DNA of 64,000 nt, from assembly GCA_905250025.1 (NCBI GenBank), contig CAJNOJ010000249.1, positions 87,304-151,303 on the forward strand. Direction: 5' to 3'. Position 1 is the first letter of the stretch; the number at the start of each line of letters is the position of its first letter. Below, piece by piece: positions 22,668-33,726 of the stretch. Made by a program: the position numbers and the translations under genes. The notes under the pieces were generated by a model that had not been told where the DNA came from, did not search any database, and worked only from the letters and a program-made list of their open reading frames with translations. This stretch comes from Adineta ricciae (taxonomy: Eukaryota > Rotifera > Eurotatoria > Adinetida > Adinetidae).

Positions 22668-22907
22668 CACTGGTCGCCAAGATTATCCGACTGCATGTGA
22701 TTTGCATTTTAAAGGTTTTGAAAAACTATGATTTTGGTATCTGGAATGTTCTGTTGTTTTTAGAAACTTATTAGAAACCATCATTTTATCATATTATTGT
22801 CGGCAACAAAGTTCTTTCATGAAATCACTCTTTGGATTTCTTCTAACATCATCAGTTACGGAATAATATGCAAATCACATGCAGTCGGATAATCTTGGCG
22901 GCCACTG
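22668..22907. mobile_element. 240-bp MITE with 40-bp terminal inverted repeats
   Basis: The 40 bases at 22668-22707 (CACTGGTCGCCAAGATTATC...) pair with 22868-22907 with two mismatches. TA dinucleotides flank both ends, fitting a TA target duplication of Tc1/mariner type; the CASTGG terminus also suits that group. The 160-bp interior has no coding capacity. Non-autonomous miniature element; the autonomous partner is not in the window. Confidence 0.85.
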
Positions 22908-23094
22908 TATATTTCTTTTCTCTCCTTTCTTTTCTTTGATTAAAATAATAAGCGAACGAATTTTTCTTTGTCATTCTGTCTGTCGCCTTATTTCAGTAGG
23001 CGGTGTGACTAAACTGCTCTTGTATTTACTCTTGTCACGCACCAACGACTAGTAACTATCATCGCTTGGTGAATTAAAAGAATTAACAATCATC

Positions 23095-25409
23095 ATGGAC
23101 CTAAGAAATATTTCTATACAAACCAATTCAGGTACGGTATGTTTTTTCTATGAAATAGAAATTGATCTTTCTGGCTATTTTTACATCGATCCCATTCAAG
23201 TAGTGAGTGTTGAGCGCTCTCTGTTAATCATCGAAAAACATAGCTGATTTTTCGAAAGCCCATATTTTGATACTAGTCTTTGTTGTTCGATTTGATTGTT
23301 TGAAAAGCTTGCTAAGGTTGTTAATATTTAATAGCATCATGGTGTAGTAGCGTACCCAGGATTCGACCGGTGACCTGGCAGTGCCTTACGAAAATTTTAA
23401 AAACTTACTATACCACTTGACAATTATCTATTGGCTCAAAATCAATAGTCTTTTTTAAGAAAAAAATTATTTTAGTGCGAAACAAACTCATTAAAAGACA
23501 TTATATGAATAAACAGTTTGGGCTGTAATAATTAATTTTTTAAACAAGCAGTAACCCAAGGTCGCAAGAAGTCGGAAAAAAAGAGAGAGTGTTGGTATTT
23601 CCTGCAAAAGTTTCAGGAAACTACTGGAATTCTGAAGTATTTTCAGAAATTCTTTCAGACTATTGGAAAGTTTTTTCAAAAATTCTGCTGTTTTTAACGG
23701 TTTTCGAAGATTTCTTAGCTTTTTGTACAAAAATTTCAGAAAATTGGGAAAACTAGCGAGCAGGAGAAGCGAAGTTTCCAAAGATTGGCAGAACATTGGG
23801 ATCCTAACAACGTCTATAGTGTGACACTTCTGACGCTAATAATATGTGTTCTATATTCAATTATTCTGTACTAGATTTCGCTAATTTTAATTTTAGTCGA
23901 CAAGCTCGAAATGACGTATCTTCTCTTTAAATTCTATAAACTAATAGTTTGTTCATAGCTTAGAAACGTGATCACTTTGGCAACGATGTGAATATCTATT
24001 CATATCTGATTTGTCCAAGCTAAAAACATCAGCTGTATGATCATTGAAAAATTTCCATCTATGAACTACTCTAATTTTTCTTTCTTTTCCTAAGCTCTGG
24101 ATTGAAGCGGCGACCCAAATTTTCTTCAGTTATGGTCTTGGATTAGGAGTTCTTGTGGCATTAGGTAGTTACAATAAACAGCGTACGAATTGCTACAGGT
24201 GAGCGTCTTTCATTGATAACTTTGATTGAATAATGAGATATACAATCGGTAACTTAGAGATACACTCCTGTTAGCAGTATTCAATGAAGCAACATGTTTG
24301 ATCAGTGGATTGGTTATATTTTCTGTCATTGGGTTTTTAGCTAAAACAGAAGGCAAAGCGATTAATGAAGTAGCTGAATCAGGTGAACAATTCATAATAA
24401 TTTCACATTTAATCATCATCATATGATCGTTGCTTTGTTTCCAGGTCCAGGTTTAGCATTTGTTGTTTATCCAGCTGCTGTTGCTCAACTACCGTTTTCA
24501 CGCCTTTGGTCAGTCTTATTTTTCGTTATGCTCATCTTCATCGGTCTTGATAGTCAGGTTTGATTATTCATATTGTTTTCGAATTCGATAATTGTTTTAT
24601 AATCTATTCACATAATAGTTTGTTGCGTTGGAAGGTTTCATTACAGCATTTGTCGACGAATGGTTAGTCTTTCGTCGTCATAAAAAACTTTTTATAGCTG
24701 TGTATTGTGCCATCTCATATGTAATAGGTTTATCAACAGTCACACAAGTAGATCATTTTGTTCAACCTTTGAAAATATTACTCTTACTCAATTTCATCTG
24801 TTGCATCTAGGGTGGAATGTACGTCTTCAAGATTTTTGACTATTACTCAGCGAGTGGTTGGTGTTTGCTTATTGTACTGTTCTTTGAGTGTATCGGTGTC
24901 TCATGGTTCTATGGTGCTGATCGTTTTTACGAAGATATCAATAAGATGATTGGCTATTATCCTAATCAATTTTGGAAATGGTGTTGGAAAGTACTGACTC
25001 CTCTATTATGTATGGTGAGTATATTCAGCCATATTTTCTGTGGCCCGATGATATGAGTCTATGTTTTCTACTCTTAGAGTATAGCTATTTTCAGTCTCGT
25101 GAAATATGAACCAGTTACTTACAAAAAATACCGATTTCCGAAATGGGCTGAATGTTTAGGTTGGTCTATTGCTTTGTCATCGATTGTTGCTATTCCTATT
25201 TATGCAATTGTATTTTTTGCAAGACAAACAGGGACACTGAAGGAAGTACGAATATTTTCAGTGCGTTTATTAAAAAGAGTTCGTTTTCGTTTCCTTTTGA
25301 TTTACAGCGATGGAATACAGCTATACGATCAACACTCAACCGCAGTGAACAAAATGAATCTATGTTATATGGAGAAAGTGCTGCCTTGAATGATGATTCA
25401 TTTTCTTGA
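23095..25409 (+). CDS. SLC6-family neurotransmitter/amino-acid transporter lacking TM1-5
   Basis: Seven in-frame exons (24095-24198, 24258-24382, 24445-24557, 24619-24747, 24811-25014, 25078-25245, 25308-25409; 314 residues) encode the second half of a sodium-coupled transporter of the GABA/glycine group. They begin at TM6 ([18 protein letters not shown]), then [15 protein letters not shown] (TM7), [31 protein letters not shown] (TM8) and on through TM12 and a short tail. TM1-5, which hold much of the substrate and sodium site, are absent from the preceding kilobases. A short ATG exon at 23095-23136 ([14 protein letters not shown]) ends in a GTATGT donor in the phase needed to join 24095, across an unusually long 958-bp intron. 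Either the gene was truncated 5' (a MITE and a Merlin relic lie upstream) or a half-transporter is made from a new first exon. The first exon is speculative. Confidence 0.7.
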
Positions 25410-25731
25410 TCATACTAATAAAAATTGTCATCAAACAGAAAAAAAATCTTATAGCGAATTGCTAATCTTACAAGGTGATATACAAATCTAGATCGAATTT
25501 GAGATGCTAAGCAATATAGAAATGAAAAGGATGCATTTCAACTTTGCATTACATATAACAGAACGTAATATAAGACACTTCATAGCTTGACTCTCATGTA
25601 ACAGATAAGAATAATCGATTCGTAATAAATTCTTTTCTCTTCCCCAAAAAGAGTCGAATATATTACGTATCAAAATTAGAAAGAAAAAGGTGAGCAGTTG
25701 ATTCTTCATTCGTTGTTGAGAACACCTTTAA
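25410..25731. other. intergenic
   Basis: AATAAA near 25414-25425 (tactaataaaaattg) can end the SLC6 transcript. Nothing else seen. Confidence 0.5.
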
Positions 25732-26469
25732 ATGATTATTATGCAAACTTCTTCTACCTTTTGCGCTTTTCTTCTACTTTGCCTTAAGTATTCAGTAACA
25801 TCCACGACAGCCAATTTTACGATTACAACCTTATGGAATTCGACTTTGATTACAACTCATTCACCTGTTCAAATTTCGCTATCATCGGTCACCAATAGAA
25901 GCGACCTTATTATTGAAATTGATGCTCCATTTTTTCACGATCCCGCTCCTGCAATGACACCTCCAGGGCCATTTCCAGAATTGTGGAATTACGAAGTTGT
26001 CGAAGTCTTTCTCTTATCATCATCGACAAACCATTATATCGAATTAGAATTTTCTCCTCATGGCCATTATATCGTTCTCCTTCTAGTTGATCAACGAAAA
26101 CTCCTTAAACAGCTATTACCATTGCCTGAATATCGCGCGACAATACTGTCAGAAAATCGATGGGTTGGCCGAGCTTATATACCTCGTGCTCATCTTCCAG
26201 GACGCATAGATCGTCTCAATGTGTTTGCTATTCATGGGCAAGACGAAAATCGTTCCTACGAAGCATTGTATCCAGCACCAGCTGGAAGTGCTAAACCAGA
26301 TTTTCATCGTTTAGAATTATTTCAACCATTTGATTTCGATCAACTACTTGACCCAAGTGAAAAAGATGGTGCCAGCTGGCAAAACCATGCCTCTCGTCCA
26401 ATCGCTTTTTCGATCTTCCTACCAATATTGTTTCTTCAGGTGCCATTCCACCGGACAGTACTATTTTAG
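25732..26469 (+). CDS. UPF0462 (C4orf33) homologue with signal peptide and hydrophobic tail
   Basis: Single exon, 245 residues. The core (about 30-205) matches the UPF0462/C4orf33 family by its motifs: IEIDAPFFHDPAP, PELWNYEVVEVFLL, YIELEFSPHGHYIVLLL, FAIHGQDENRSYEALYPAP and KPDFHRLELF. The fold of that family resembles carbohydrate-binding beta-sandwich domains; the human protein is not known as an enzyme. Unlike the vertebrate protein, which starts at the core, this one begins with a hydrophobic signal (STFCAFLLLCLKYSV), has N-glycosylation sites (NFT, NST, NRS), and ends in a hydrophobic segment (IAFSIFLPILFLQV) that could direct GPI or membrane anchoring. It is therefore predicted to act at the cell surface. 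ATGs at 25732 and 25741 are both usable. Confidence 0.85.
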   Translation: MIIMQTSSTFCAFLLLCLKYSVTSTTANFTITTLWNSTLITTHSPVQISLSSVTNRSDLIIEIDAPFFHDPAPAMTPPGPFPELWNYEVVEVFLLSSSTNHYIELEFSPHGHYIVLLLVDQRKLLKQLLPLPEYRATILSENRWVGRAYIPRAHLPGRIDRLNVFAIHGQDENRSYEALYPAPAGSAKPDFHRLELFQPFDFDQLLDPSEKDGASWQNHASRPIAFSIFLPILFLQVPFHRTVLF

Positions 26470-26610
26470 ATGACTGTGATTAATAAAAAGAACTTTTAAA
26501 AAAGCTTGTTTTGTTTTATCGCCTATATGTATATTTCTGCTCGTATGAAATTTTCTCGCTCGACGCGAAGATAATGACCTAAATTCTTTCGGTCAGAGAG
26601 AAGAGTATGT

Positions 26611-27522
26611 TCAAGGTCGACGTGGTATCACATCACGCATGTAATCTTTTTTATAGAAATGAACTAAATGTTCCTGAACATTATCAACAGTAGGATATGT
26701 TTGATTATCAATTGTAACGTTCGTTTTGAATGAAATATGCGATAGGAATTTACCACTAAACTCAATTGAATAAATTGAACTATTTCTTGTTAGATTAACT
26801 GAGTTCGTTGCTAAGTAAAGATCAATATAAGCATGCAAATGGAAGATTTGAGTTGGTGGCGGTTGTTTAACATTCTGCGTTAAGAGGAGTGATTTATCCA
26901 AGGTATCTTTATGTACACATATACGTGTTAGATCGAGAGTCTATTGTGAAAATGAAAACAAGAAAATCATGTGAAATTCCATCGAAGTTGGCTTATCTTC
27001 TTACATGAAATAGATAGAATCCGTGTTGATACAATTCATTCTGGATGCTTGTACTACGTAAATATGTCCAATTAAAGAAACCAATATCGATATCGCGCGT
27101 CCATGGAATGATAGTTTGATTTCGTACAGCGCCAAGAAGTGATCCGTAGATAATCACATATGGTAGATTATGGCGCCGAAAAAATGCATCCAGAAAGTCA
27201 AGTGAACGTTTGAGAACATAAGCACAACATGTTTTATTTCGTGTTGTACAATTTGAAGAATGCGAACATGCTAAATACGCACACGGAGTAACATTCGTTG
27301 GAACTGACTTCGTGTAAACGCCGAATACAATTTGTGTACTAAATTAAATAGGAAAAATATTCAGGAATAGATGACAGATAAACACATGGATAAAAACAGT
27401 AATGCTTACTTCCATTGAATACTAATTGTGATAATAAATATTACGATGACAGTAGCAACTAAAATCAGTTTCAGGAGAGTAGAGGTACATTTTTTATATG
27501 TCTCTCCGTGTGAAGTTCTCAT
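26611..27522 (-). CDS. LicD/fukutin-type nucleotidyltransferase-like membrane protein
   Basis: Exons 27410-27522, 27005-27338 and 26611-26940 keep frame and give 258 residues. Residues about 18-36 (LLKLILVATVIVIFIITIS) form a type II signal anchor. The lumenal part carries the LicD signature YVIIYGSLLGAVRNQTIIPW followed by TRDIDIGF, where GS/TLLGAxR and DxD are the nucleotide-sugar or phosphocholine-transfer motifs of the family. Cysteine-rich stalk (PCAYLACSHSSNC). LicD-domain proteins move phosphoryl-linked groups such as phosphocholine or ribitol phosphate onto glycans; fukutin and FKRP are animal examples. The protein is short for the family (258 residues), and the final Cys/His-bearing C-terminal part of larger members is not evident. 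Substrate unknown. Predicted Golgi location. Confidence 0.8.
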
Positions 27523-28838
27523 TCGAGTATCTAAGCTTGAAACGTGTCAGATTTCTGATTACGATTAATGATCTAACTTGAAGTTGATTATCGATCTTCT
27601 CTTTACATGTAACAGAATGACTAATAGCTGTAGTTAACTAGGATATCTCTGTGTGCATGGCAGTCGCACTGATATCATCGTATGACATGTAAAATGATAA
27701 GAGACAAAAAAAAACTACCCAGTGCAGCAGAGTATTTGTTCTCACGTATATTATAATCTGTCTCTTTCAGCAGATTTTATCAAAATATGAAGAATAAATA
27801 TTTATCACGACAAAAAAGTCAGGTTTCTCTTCTTTCTTTGATGCATAGTGTCCATAGTAGGCGGTATCATCTACCTTCTATTCAAGCGAAAAGGTTAAAA
27901 GCCTGCTCAACAAATTCTGTGAAGTGATAACCTTGTAACTTAAGCTTTCAAGAAGGTTTTGTTTGATATTTTGTACTATCTACAGACGATTGGTTACCAA
28001 GTAGAGAATAGAAACGGAAGTCAGCGAAATTCATGTTTCGTGTTTGAATACAATGAATAGAAATGTATAGATTTGTTAGATTTGTTTATTTGCTTTGATT
28101 ATCATCTTCATTGATCGTATCTTGAAAATTTCTCCAAAACCTTTTTATTTCAACGGGTGAAACATGATATTGTAAGAAAGCTGTACACTATTGACAGTTT
28201 CTAGCATAATACATCGAACGCTGCGCACCGAACATTATACCATAAGAACGAAAATGCAATAAGATATGCAGTATTATGGAAATTGATTTCGCTGGTTTAT
28301 AGAGTGTGTTATTTCATTTAGGGTGACAAATTATGCGAAAAAAATATTTCGTTTTTTGCCATGGATATTTGACAACGTATGAATATGTTTTCTAATTAAA
28401 TATAAATTCATTCACCATTCTTGTTGACATTCTCTAGACAGCACGCCTCTATGCAACAAAGAGAAAAAATATCATTTTGATAATCTTTTAAAAGGAACTA
28501 TATGTTCAGTAGATAATGCACAACGAAACAACTATACATTTATCAATTTATCTTTAATGACACATTTGAGTAAATTATGAGTCATATGACAGTTTCACTT
28601 TGGATACAGTGTCGACCAATGATTTGCATTGAATGTCGCCTATAAAGCCAGTGGGAGTACCGGCAATGATCGACATTCTTTTATTTATTCTTTGAAAATG
28701 AGTTGCGAGTATTTATCAATAAACACCTACCTAATTAAGAGAATACATATGAAAGACTAGAATATAATCGGCTATTCGCATCTATTTTTCATTTAGATTC
28801 ATCTCATTCGAGTAGACGAGCACGTGAATTGAAGAATT
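27523..28838. other. intergenic, no gene seen
   Basis: AT-rich. A 3' splice-like site (tttttcatttag ending 28796) lies 43 bp before the next ATG, again without an upstream coding exon. Confidence 0.5.
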
Positions 28839-29294
28839 ATGGTTAATGTAAAGTTCGATATCTCGATGCTTTTTCCAGTCAAACGTAACGACTATGCAGG
28901 ATTTAAAATTTCGATGTGGTTTTTGATATTAATCAATATACCTCAAACGGTACGCAGCCTTATTCATGTGTTCTATCATGACAGTGGGGCTCAGTCTATC
29001 GCGTCGATGGATATTAATGTTAAAGGTGGAAAAAATGCTGTCGCGCTTCTTGCTCAATGGGGTACAGCTCAATTGATCATGTCCTTGATTATATGGATAG
29101 TGCTTTGGGGTTATAGAGAATTTATACCATTGATGATCGCTGAGATTTTAGTTGAACAAATACTCCGACTTGCAGTTGGTTATATGAAGCCTCTCGTTAC
29201 TGTACATCGTCCACCAGGAGCAACAGGAACTTTCATTTTATTACCATTGTCCGCGATCATGTTAGTTTTGTCTTTGATACGCAATGAAAAATAA
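28839..29294 (+). CDS. small four-helix membrane protein, function unknown
   Basis: Intronless, 151 residues. Hydrophobic segments at about 22-44 (ISMWFLILINIPQTV), 68-92 (LIMSLIIWIVLWGY), 95-112 (FIPLMIAEILVEQIL) and 128-147 (FILLPLSAIMLVLSLI) predict four membrane spans. A conserved-looking loop, NVKGGKNAVALLAQWGTAQL, and the turn MKPLVTVHRPPGATG lie between them. The pattern resembles small bacterial integral membrane proteins of unknown function, so horizontal origin is possible, but I cannot name the family. There is no signal peptide and no soluble domain. Confidence 0.65.
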   Translation: MVNVKFDISMLFPVKRNDYAGFKISMWFLILINIPQTVRSLIHVFYHDSGAQSIASMDINVKGGKNAVALLAQWGTAQLIMSLIIWIVLWGYREFIPLMIAEILVEQILRLAVGYMKPLVTVHRPPGATGTFILLPLSAIMLVLSLIRNEK

Positions 29295-29943
29295 ATTTTA
29301 TAGAACTCGTTCTATTTTCTGCATTGAATTTATTGTCTGTGTGTCCACATAAAATGTTTGTGTTGAAGTGAAAGTATTACATGAACATGCATTTTCTTAC
29401 TTGAACACTCATGTTGTTATGCATAGTTCTAGCATGACAGTATAAAATCAGCGAAGCAATCGAACCAAGCGAACGAGAATAGTTTATAGTGTTTATCTTT
29501 GATTAACTGATCTATAGGGCGAAAAAGTGCACTTTAGTACGTACCAAATTCGAAAGTACGAAGAAGTGCGAACTGAGTACGAACCGTAACAACGAAGTTT
29601 TTTCGCTTCTAACGTGAATTGCACAACTCAGTTGAAAGTACTTGTTGATTCCAAATTCTATTTTCGAACAACTTTCACCGGTTCTCAATACAACATGATA
29701 TGATGATAAATAAAAAAAGACCATTTTATTTTTTTTTCATATAGAATATTTCAGTGTTACTATACAAAGGATAGTATTTGTGTATAAGTGTTAATGATGC
29801 AAACTATTTTGAGTACCGACGCAGGTGTTTAGCTCAAGAAATGACATTCAGTGTCCAGAAAGGAAACTATGATTTTCTTAAGTAAAAAAACTGAAACATG
29901 ACAATATTATTTGTACAAGAACTTTTTTCTCATTCGATGTCAG
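29295..29943. other. intergenic
   Basis: No gene seen. The minus frame at 29512-29724 is low-complexity and unsupported. Confidence 0.45.
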
Positions 29944-29951
29944 TATATAAA
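29944..29951 (+). promoter_or_regulatory. candidate TATA box of the LamG gene, copy 1
   Basis: TATATAAA about 95 bp before the ATG at 30044. This promoter lies outside the duplicated arm, so the second copy of the gene cannot share it. Confidence 0.35.
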
Positions 29952-30043
29952 AAACAACTATCCTTCATCAAACAAATCTAAGATACTCTCCTTTTTTGCA
30001 ACTGGAAACAACATATTCATTACTATACTATACTGGAAGTAAA

Positions 30044-31872
30044 ATGCATTTGCTTGTACTTCATCTTCTCGTTGTTCTTCCCGTAGTGAACACTTATGTA
30101 GCAGTGAAAATTCTTCGTAGTTCGCTCTACTATCCTAATTCATCATGTGCTTTTATAAGAAATACAACGTGGACCCATAATGTTTCCATTGACACTTGTA
30201 TTTGGGAATGCGTAAATGAACATGACTGTCAAACGGCGATCTATTATCACAATGAGAAGAACTGTTCTATGTTTTCCGAAATATGTGACACTGGTCGTGT
30301 TAATACGTCTGGCAATATTCGAGCAAGTGTTATTTGTTATCGAAAACATTACGGCAAGTTTTCTACTTTTTCTTTATAAAAGAGAATGAATATGTACTTG
30401 CAGGTATTATCAGTACATGCTCTTCTACAGAGGGTAGAATTGCTGAACAGACAACAACTGTAACAATACTCACGTCCACAAACAGTATGTCAGTAACAGT
30501 TTTGCAGGCACTCGGTACTAGGAAAAGAGCGACTTAGATTGGAATTATACATATGTTGTCTTATCTTACCTCACTGCACCAATGTTTTTTTTTTGTCATA
30601 GATTCACCTGCGCCATTAATTAACGCGTTTTGGTCTTTCGATAACACGTCCTACGACAGAGATTTCAACTATAATTCGACACTCAACAATGCATCCTTCT
30701 GTCCATCTTCCATCACTGGACACGGCTCTGCACTATGCTTCAATGCTAGCCAAAAACAAGTACTTTCCATTAATCCTAACAATCATCTCAATCTTTCATT
30801 CACAAGTTTTACATTTCACTATTGGATCTATCTCTATTCAACAGTTAGCAACGATCAAGGAATGATTGGACAATGTCAATCAATCAACCTCAACCAATGC
30901 TTACATTTGACAATACGAGACAGCAAAGCTCGAATTAGTTTTAACATCAATCAGTGCACCGGTAACACAACTGTCAAAAATCAGACATGGTATCATTTGG
31001 CATATGTCTATGATTATTCACATGGTATACAGCTTGTTTATCTGAATGGTATGCTGGATTGTATCCAACAAGGTACAAATGCACCTCTCGCAATCACCAA
31101 TCCCAGTTCTATTCCACTGACGATCGGCTACACGGCTCCATTTAGTGGATGCTATTTCGATGGTGTCATCGATCATCTGACACTTGTTCAATGGCCGAAG
31201 AATGCCTCTGAGATTCTCGAACAAGCAACACTTGTTGCGCACTATGACTTTGATGATTCTTCTATCGATGATCACGGACCGAACGGAATATCTTCACTCA
31301 CTTCCAATACTACACTTACCAACAACTCTCTTCTCTTCAATTCAACATCATCCTATTTTCAGTCATCTGCTTTTGTCCTTCTCGCAATCGACAATCGTTC
31401 CTACTCGTTGTGTCTTTGGCTCAAGCCATTTCGAACAAACAATGTCACGATCTTACATGTCTATCAACGAAATCAGACCAATAGTGTCAAATGGTGTTCC
31501 ATTCGTGTGTCACTCAATCAGCAAAGTCAACTTCGAGTGCAAGCTCGATCATCCACCGGGGTGGTCACTCTCCTAGGCCCTTCGATCGGTACCAATGTTT
31601 GGACACATGTTGTTCAAACTTATTCGTCGATCAACGGTATTCAGCTGTACATCAATGGTACATTCTATAACAAGTCATCATCGTCTGACTATCAAGGTCG
31701 ATCAAAGCCAGTGACAATTCAACTGGGAGGAAGCTTATCGAACGGTACGAATGGATCATGCTTTGATTGGACAATCGATGACGACGAATATGAAGGATGG
31801 ATAGATGAATTTCGTGTTTATTCAAGAGAAGTGTCATCAAATGAGGTTCAAGCATTATCAATCAGAACATGA
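30044..31872 (+). CDS. secreted PAN-like plus double LamG lectin-like protein, copy 1
   Basis: Exons 30044-30353, 30404-30484 and 30602-31872 give 553 residues in frame; intron 1 is GC-AG (donor G|GCAAGT). Signal peptide MHLLVLHLLVVLPVVNTYV. Exon 1 is a PAN/apple-like module (CAFIRNTTW, CIWECVNEHDCQTA, CSMFSEIC). Exon 2 is a Thr-rich linker. Exon 3 holds two concanavalin-like LamG (Laminin_G_3 type) domains, about residues 132-345 and 346-553, each with the typical ending (YFDGVIDHLTLVQWPKNAS; YEGWIDEFRVYSREV). Many N-glycosylation sites. Predicted to bind glycans outside the cell. Exon 3 is duplicated at 47386-48656, but exons 1-2 are not: the second copy has a different first exon. Substitutions between the copies cluster in loops of the first LamG domain. 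Confidence 0.88.
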
Positions 31873-32344
31873 ATTACTGATGAACGACGTCGCTTTGATT
31901 GTTGTTTTGTTTCACGAAAGTCAGTGATTGCGATTTGTTGTTGTCTGTTATCCTTGACTATGACTAAACTTACTTTGGAGCAGGCTGTTCTTCAGTTGCG
32001 AGTTTGTATCTTACTCGGAAAAGTATGAACTGTTGGCAATTAATATAGAATACTCATTCAGTTGTAATCGTGCACATATACCTTCACACATATTTAGGGT
32101 TCAAACTAGGTTCTCATGTTACATTCGTTTCGTCGTTTATAGTATACTAAATCAAACAAAACTCACAGATGGCGTGCTCTCTATTTCTTAGATTGATGAG
32201 CAATTGTTTTTAATTCCTTTTTTCCTGTCAAGTCGATACGAGTTGCGCCTTCACAGACTCAAGTATTTTTATCCTTATTAACGAAAAGGTGAGTGACACA
32301 AAAAATTTATGATGACGAAACTTCCTTGAACAATATGTTCAGCT
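31873..32344. other. intergenic within arm 1
   Basis: Duplicated in inverted form at about 46913-47385 with scattered substitutions; no gene seen. Confidence 0.5.
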
Positions 32345-32662
32345 TATGGATCGAATGATGCACAAGACAACGGCGCGAAGCATATGCTCGATCTAGACAT
32401 CTCAGAGCGAATGTTAAGCAAAGCAAAGGAAATGTCAACAGATAATACAATCATCTATCGTCAAGACAATTTGGAACAGCTCGAACTGTCTTCGAATACA
32501 TATGATTTAGCTTACAGTTCATTAACTCTACATTACATCGAACACTTATCTCAGTTATCGAAGGCTATTTATCACCCATTGAGATCTGATGGATACTCTA
32601 TATTCTCGTTAGAACATCCAATAATACTCCTAGTATCGATACAAAAGCCTCATCGAAAATAA
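32345..32662 (+). pseudogene. truncated class I SAM-dependent methyltransferase, copy 1
   Basis: The frame from TAT GGA at 32345 reads NGAKHMLDLDISERMLSKAK (motif I end and acidic loop), then NLEQLELSSNTYDLAYSSL (motif II/III) and LHYIEHLSQLSKAIYHPL with GYSIFSLEHPI, as in bacterial UbiE-like methyltransferases. The glycine-rich SAM-binding motif (DLGCGxG) that should precede it is missing, and so is the C-terminal third, so the product could not be an active enzyme. The second copy at 46595-46912 has the same truncation, so it predates the duplication. Bacterial origin is likely from the sequence style. Confidence 0.7.
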
Positions 32663-32719
32663 AGTTCCTTATTTTTATATCAGTAGCGTGTATCTACACG
32701 AAGAAGCACTGTTCGTCGA

Positions 32720-33726
32720 TCATGCTCGAATAATGTAGTGAGTAGTTTGATAAGGCGGCATTATATCGACTGGTTGATTAGCACCTTGTGAACCGGTTGA
32801 GCCTTGTATTGTATGTGTGTGACTTCCATCCTGTTGTATCGTAACACCAGTATAGTCAGTGTCAATTTTATGAGTATGAGCGCCATTGTCGTTGCCACCG
32901 CCTCCAGAGCTTTGCATAGAATAGGAACCACTAGAATAAGGCCCATGACCTGTTGATCCACTGTGATTATGTCCAGGATCTGTAATCGAATGCGCATGTG
33001 TTCCACTAGAAAGTGTCGTCAATGAACCTTCGCTATGCGAATGAGCTGGTAATTGTGCCACTGTGATCGTCAGCGATGATGCACCTCCCAGAATGAACGA
33101 ATGACCACTACTGTCGTTGTTGCCCAATGGAAATCGACCACGAAAATCTGGCAAATTGAAAGTATCATTACCATTGCCCGATCCATACAGAGTGTCAATC
33201 ACATCAAACAAGTCACTATATGTCACTCGTGATACTTCTGATCCATCACAAAGTAACCAGCGGTAATAGGTTTTATTCAGAATTGAAAGATTACCCGCAA
33301 ATAAAACGATAGAACCGGTAGGTATCTCTGAAACAGTCAGAATTCGAAAAACGATTACACATGTCAAGAAACGACTTACCGTATGGTGGTATTGTTCTTA
33401 TGTCATTACGTGGAACTAACCAAAGTACAATGACAACACCTAGTGTTAGCAGATTTGACAGGACAGCTAATAGTAGACCTTGAAGACATGGATATAGATA
33501 CGAACAACACTTTGCTGATCTAATAAGTGAAATTTTCCGTTTTTCAAAACGAACACAAAATATTCGAATTTACTAACGTCTTTGGGAATGGGTCATCTCT
33601 ATGTATTTGGTTGATGTCGACGGGCTCAGCACTACTACTAGCCCATGCGTTTCGATTTTCTAGACTCTCGAGAGAGGCAGTAGACCAATCGCTAATTCTT
33701 GGATACTGAGAATTGCTCGCGATCAT
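32720..33726 (-). CDS. membrane-anchored phage tail-collar domain protein, copy 1
   Basis: Exons 33578-33726, 33380-33519 and 32720-33327 give 298 residues in frame. Residues 1-50 are polar and cytoplasmic. Exon 2 encodes KCCSYLYPCLQGLLLAVLS and TLGVVIVLWLVP (about 65-85), a type II transmembrane anchor. Exon 3 is a phage tail-collar domain (PF07484 style): EIPTGSIVLFAGN, YRWLLCDGSEV, DTFNLPDFRGRFPLG, then a Gly/Ser-rich tail with HxH motifs (AHSHSE, THAHS, GHNHS, THTH) and the closing PPYQTTHYIIRA. In phage and bacteria this domain sits in tail fibres and adhesins, where HxH motifs can bind metal. Here the two N-terminal introns and membrane anchor show it is a resident eukaryotic fusion, not contamination. 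It is convergent with the LamG gene of the same arm. Predicted surface or secreted binding protein; ligand unknown. Confidence 0.88.

Noticed and set aside
23491..23796. 101-codon Leu/Lys/Phe-rich minus frame
   Set aside because: Comes from imperfect repeats of ttcagaaattc-type sequence; low complexity, no domain, no splice or start context.
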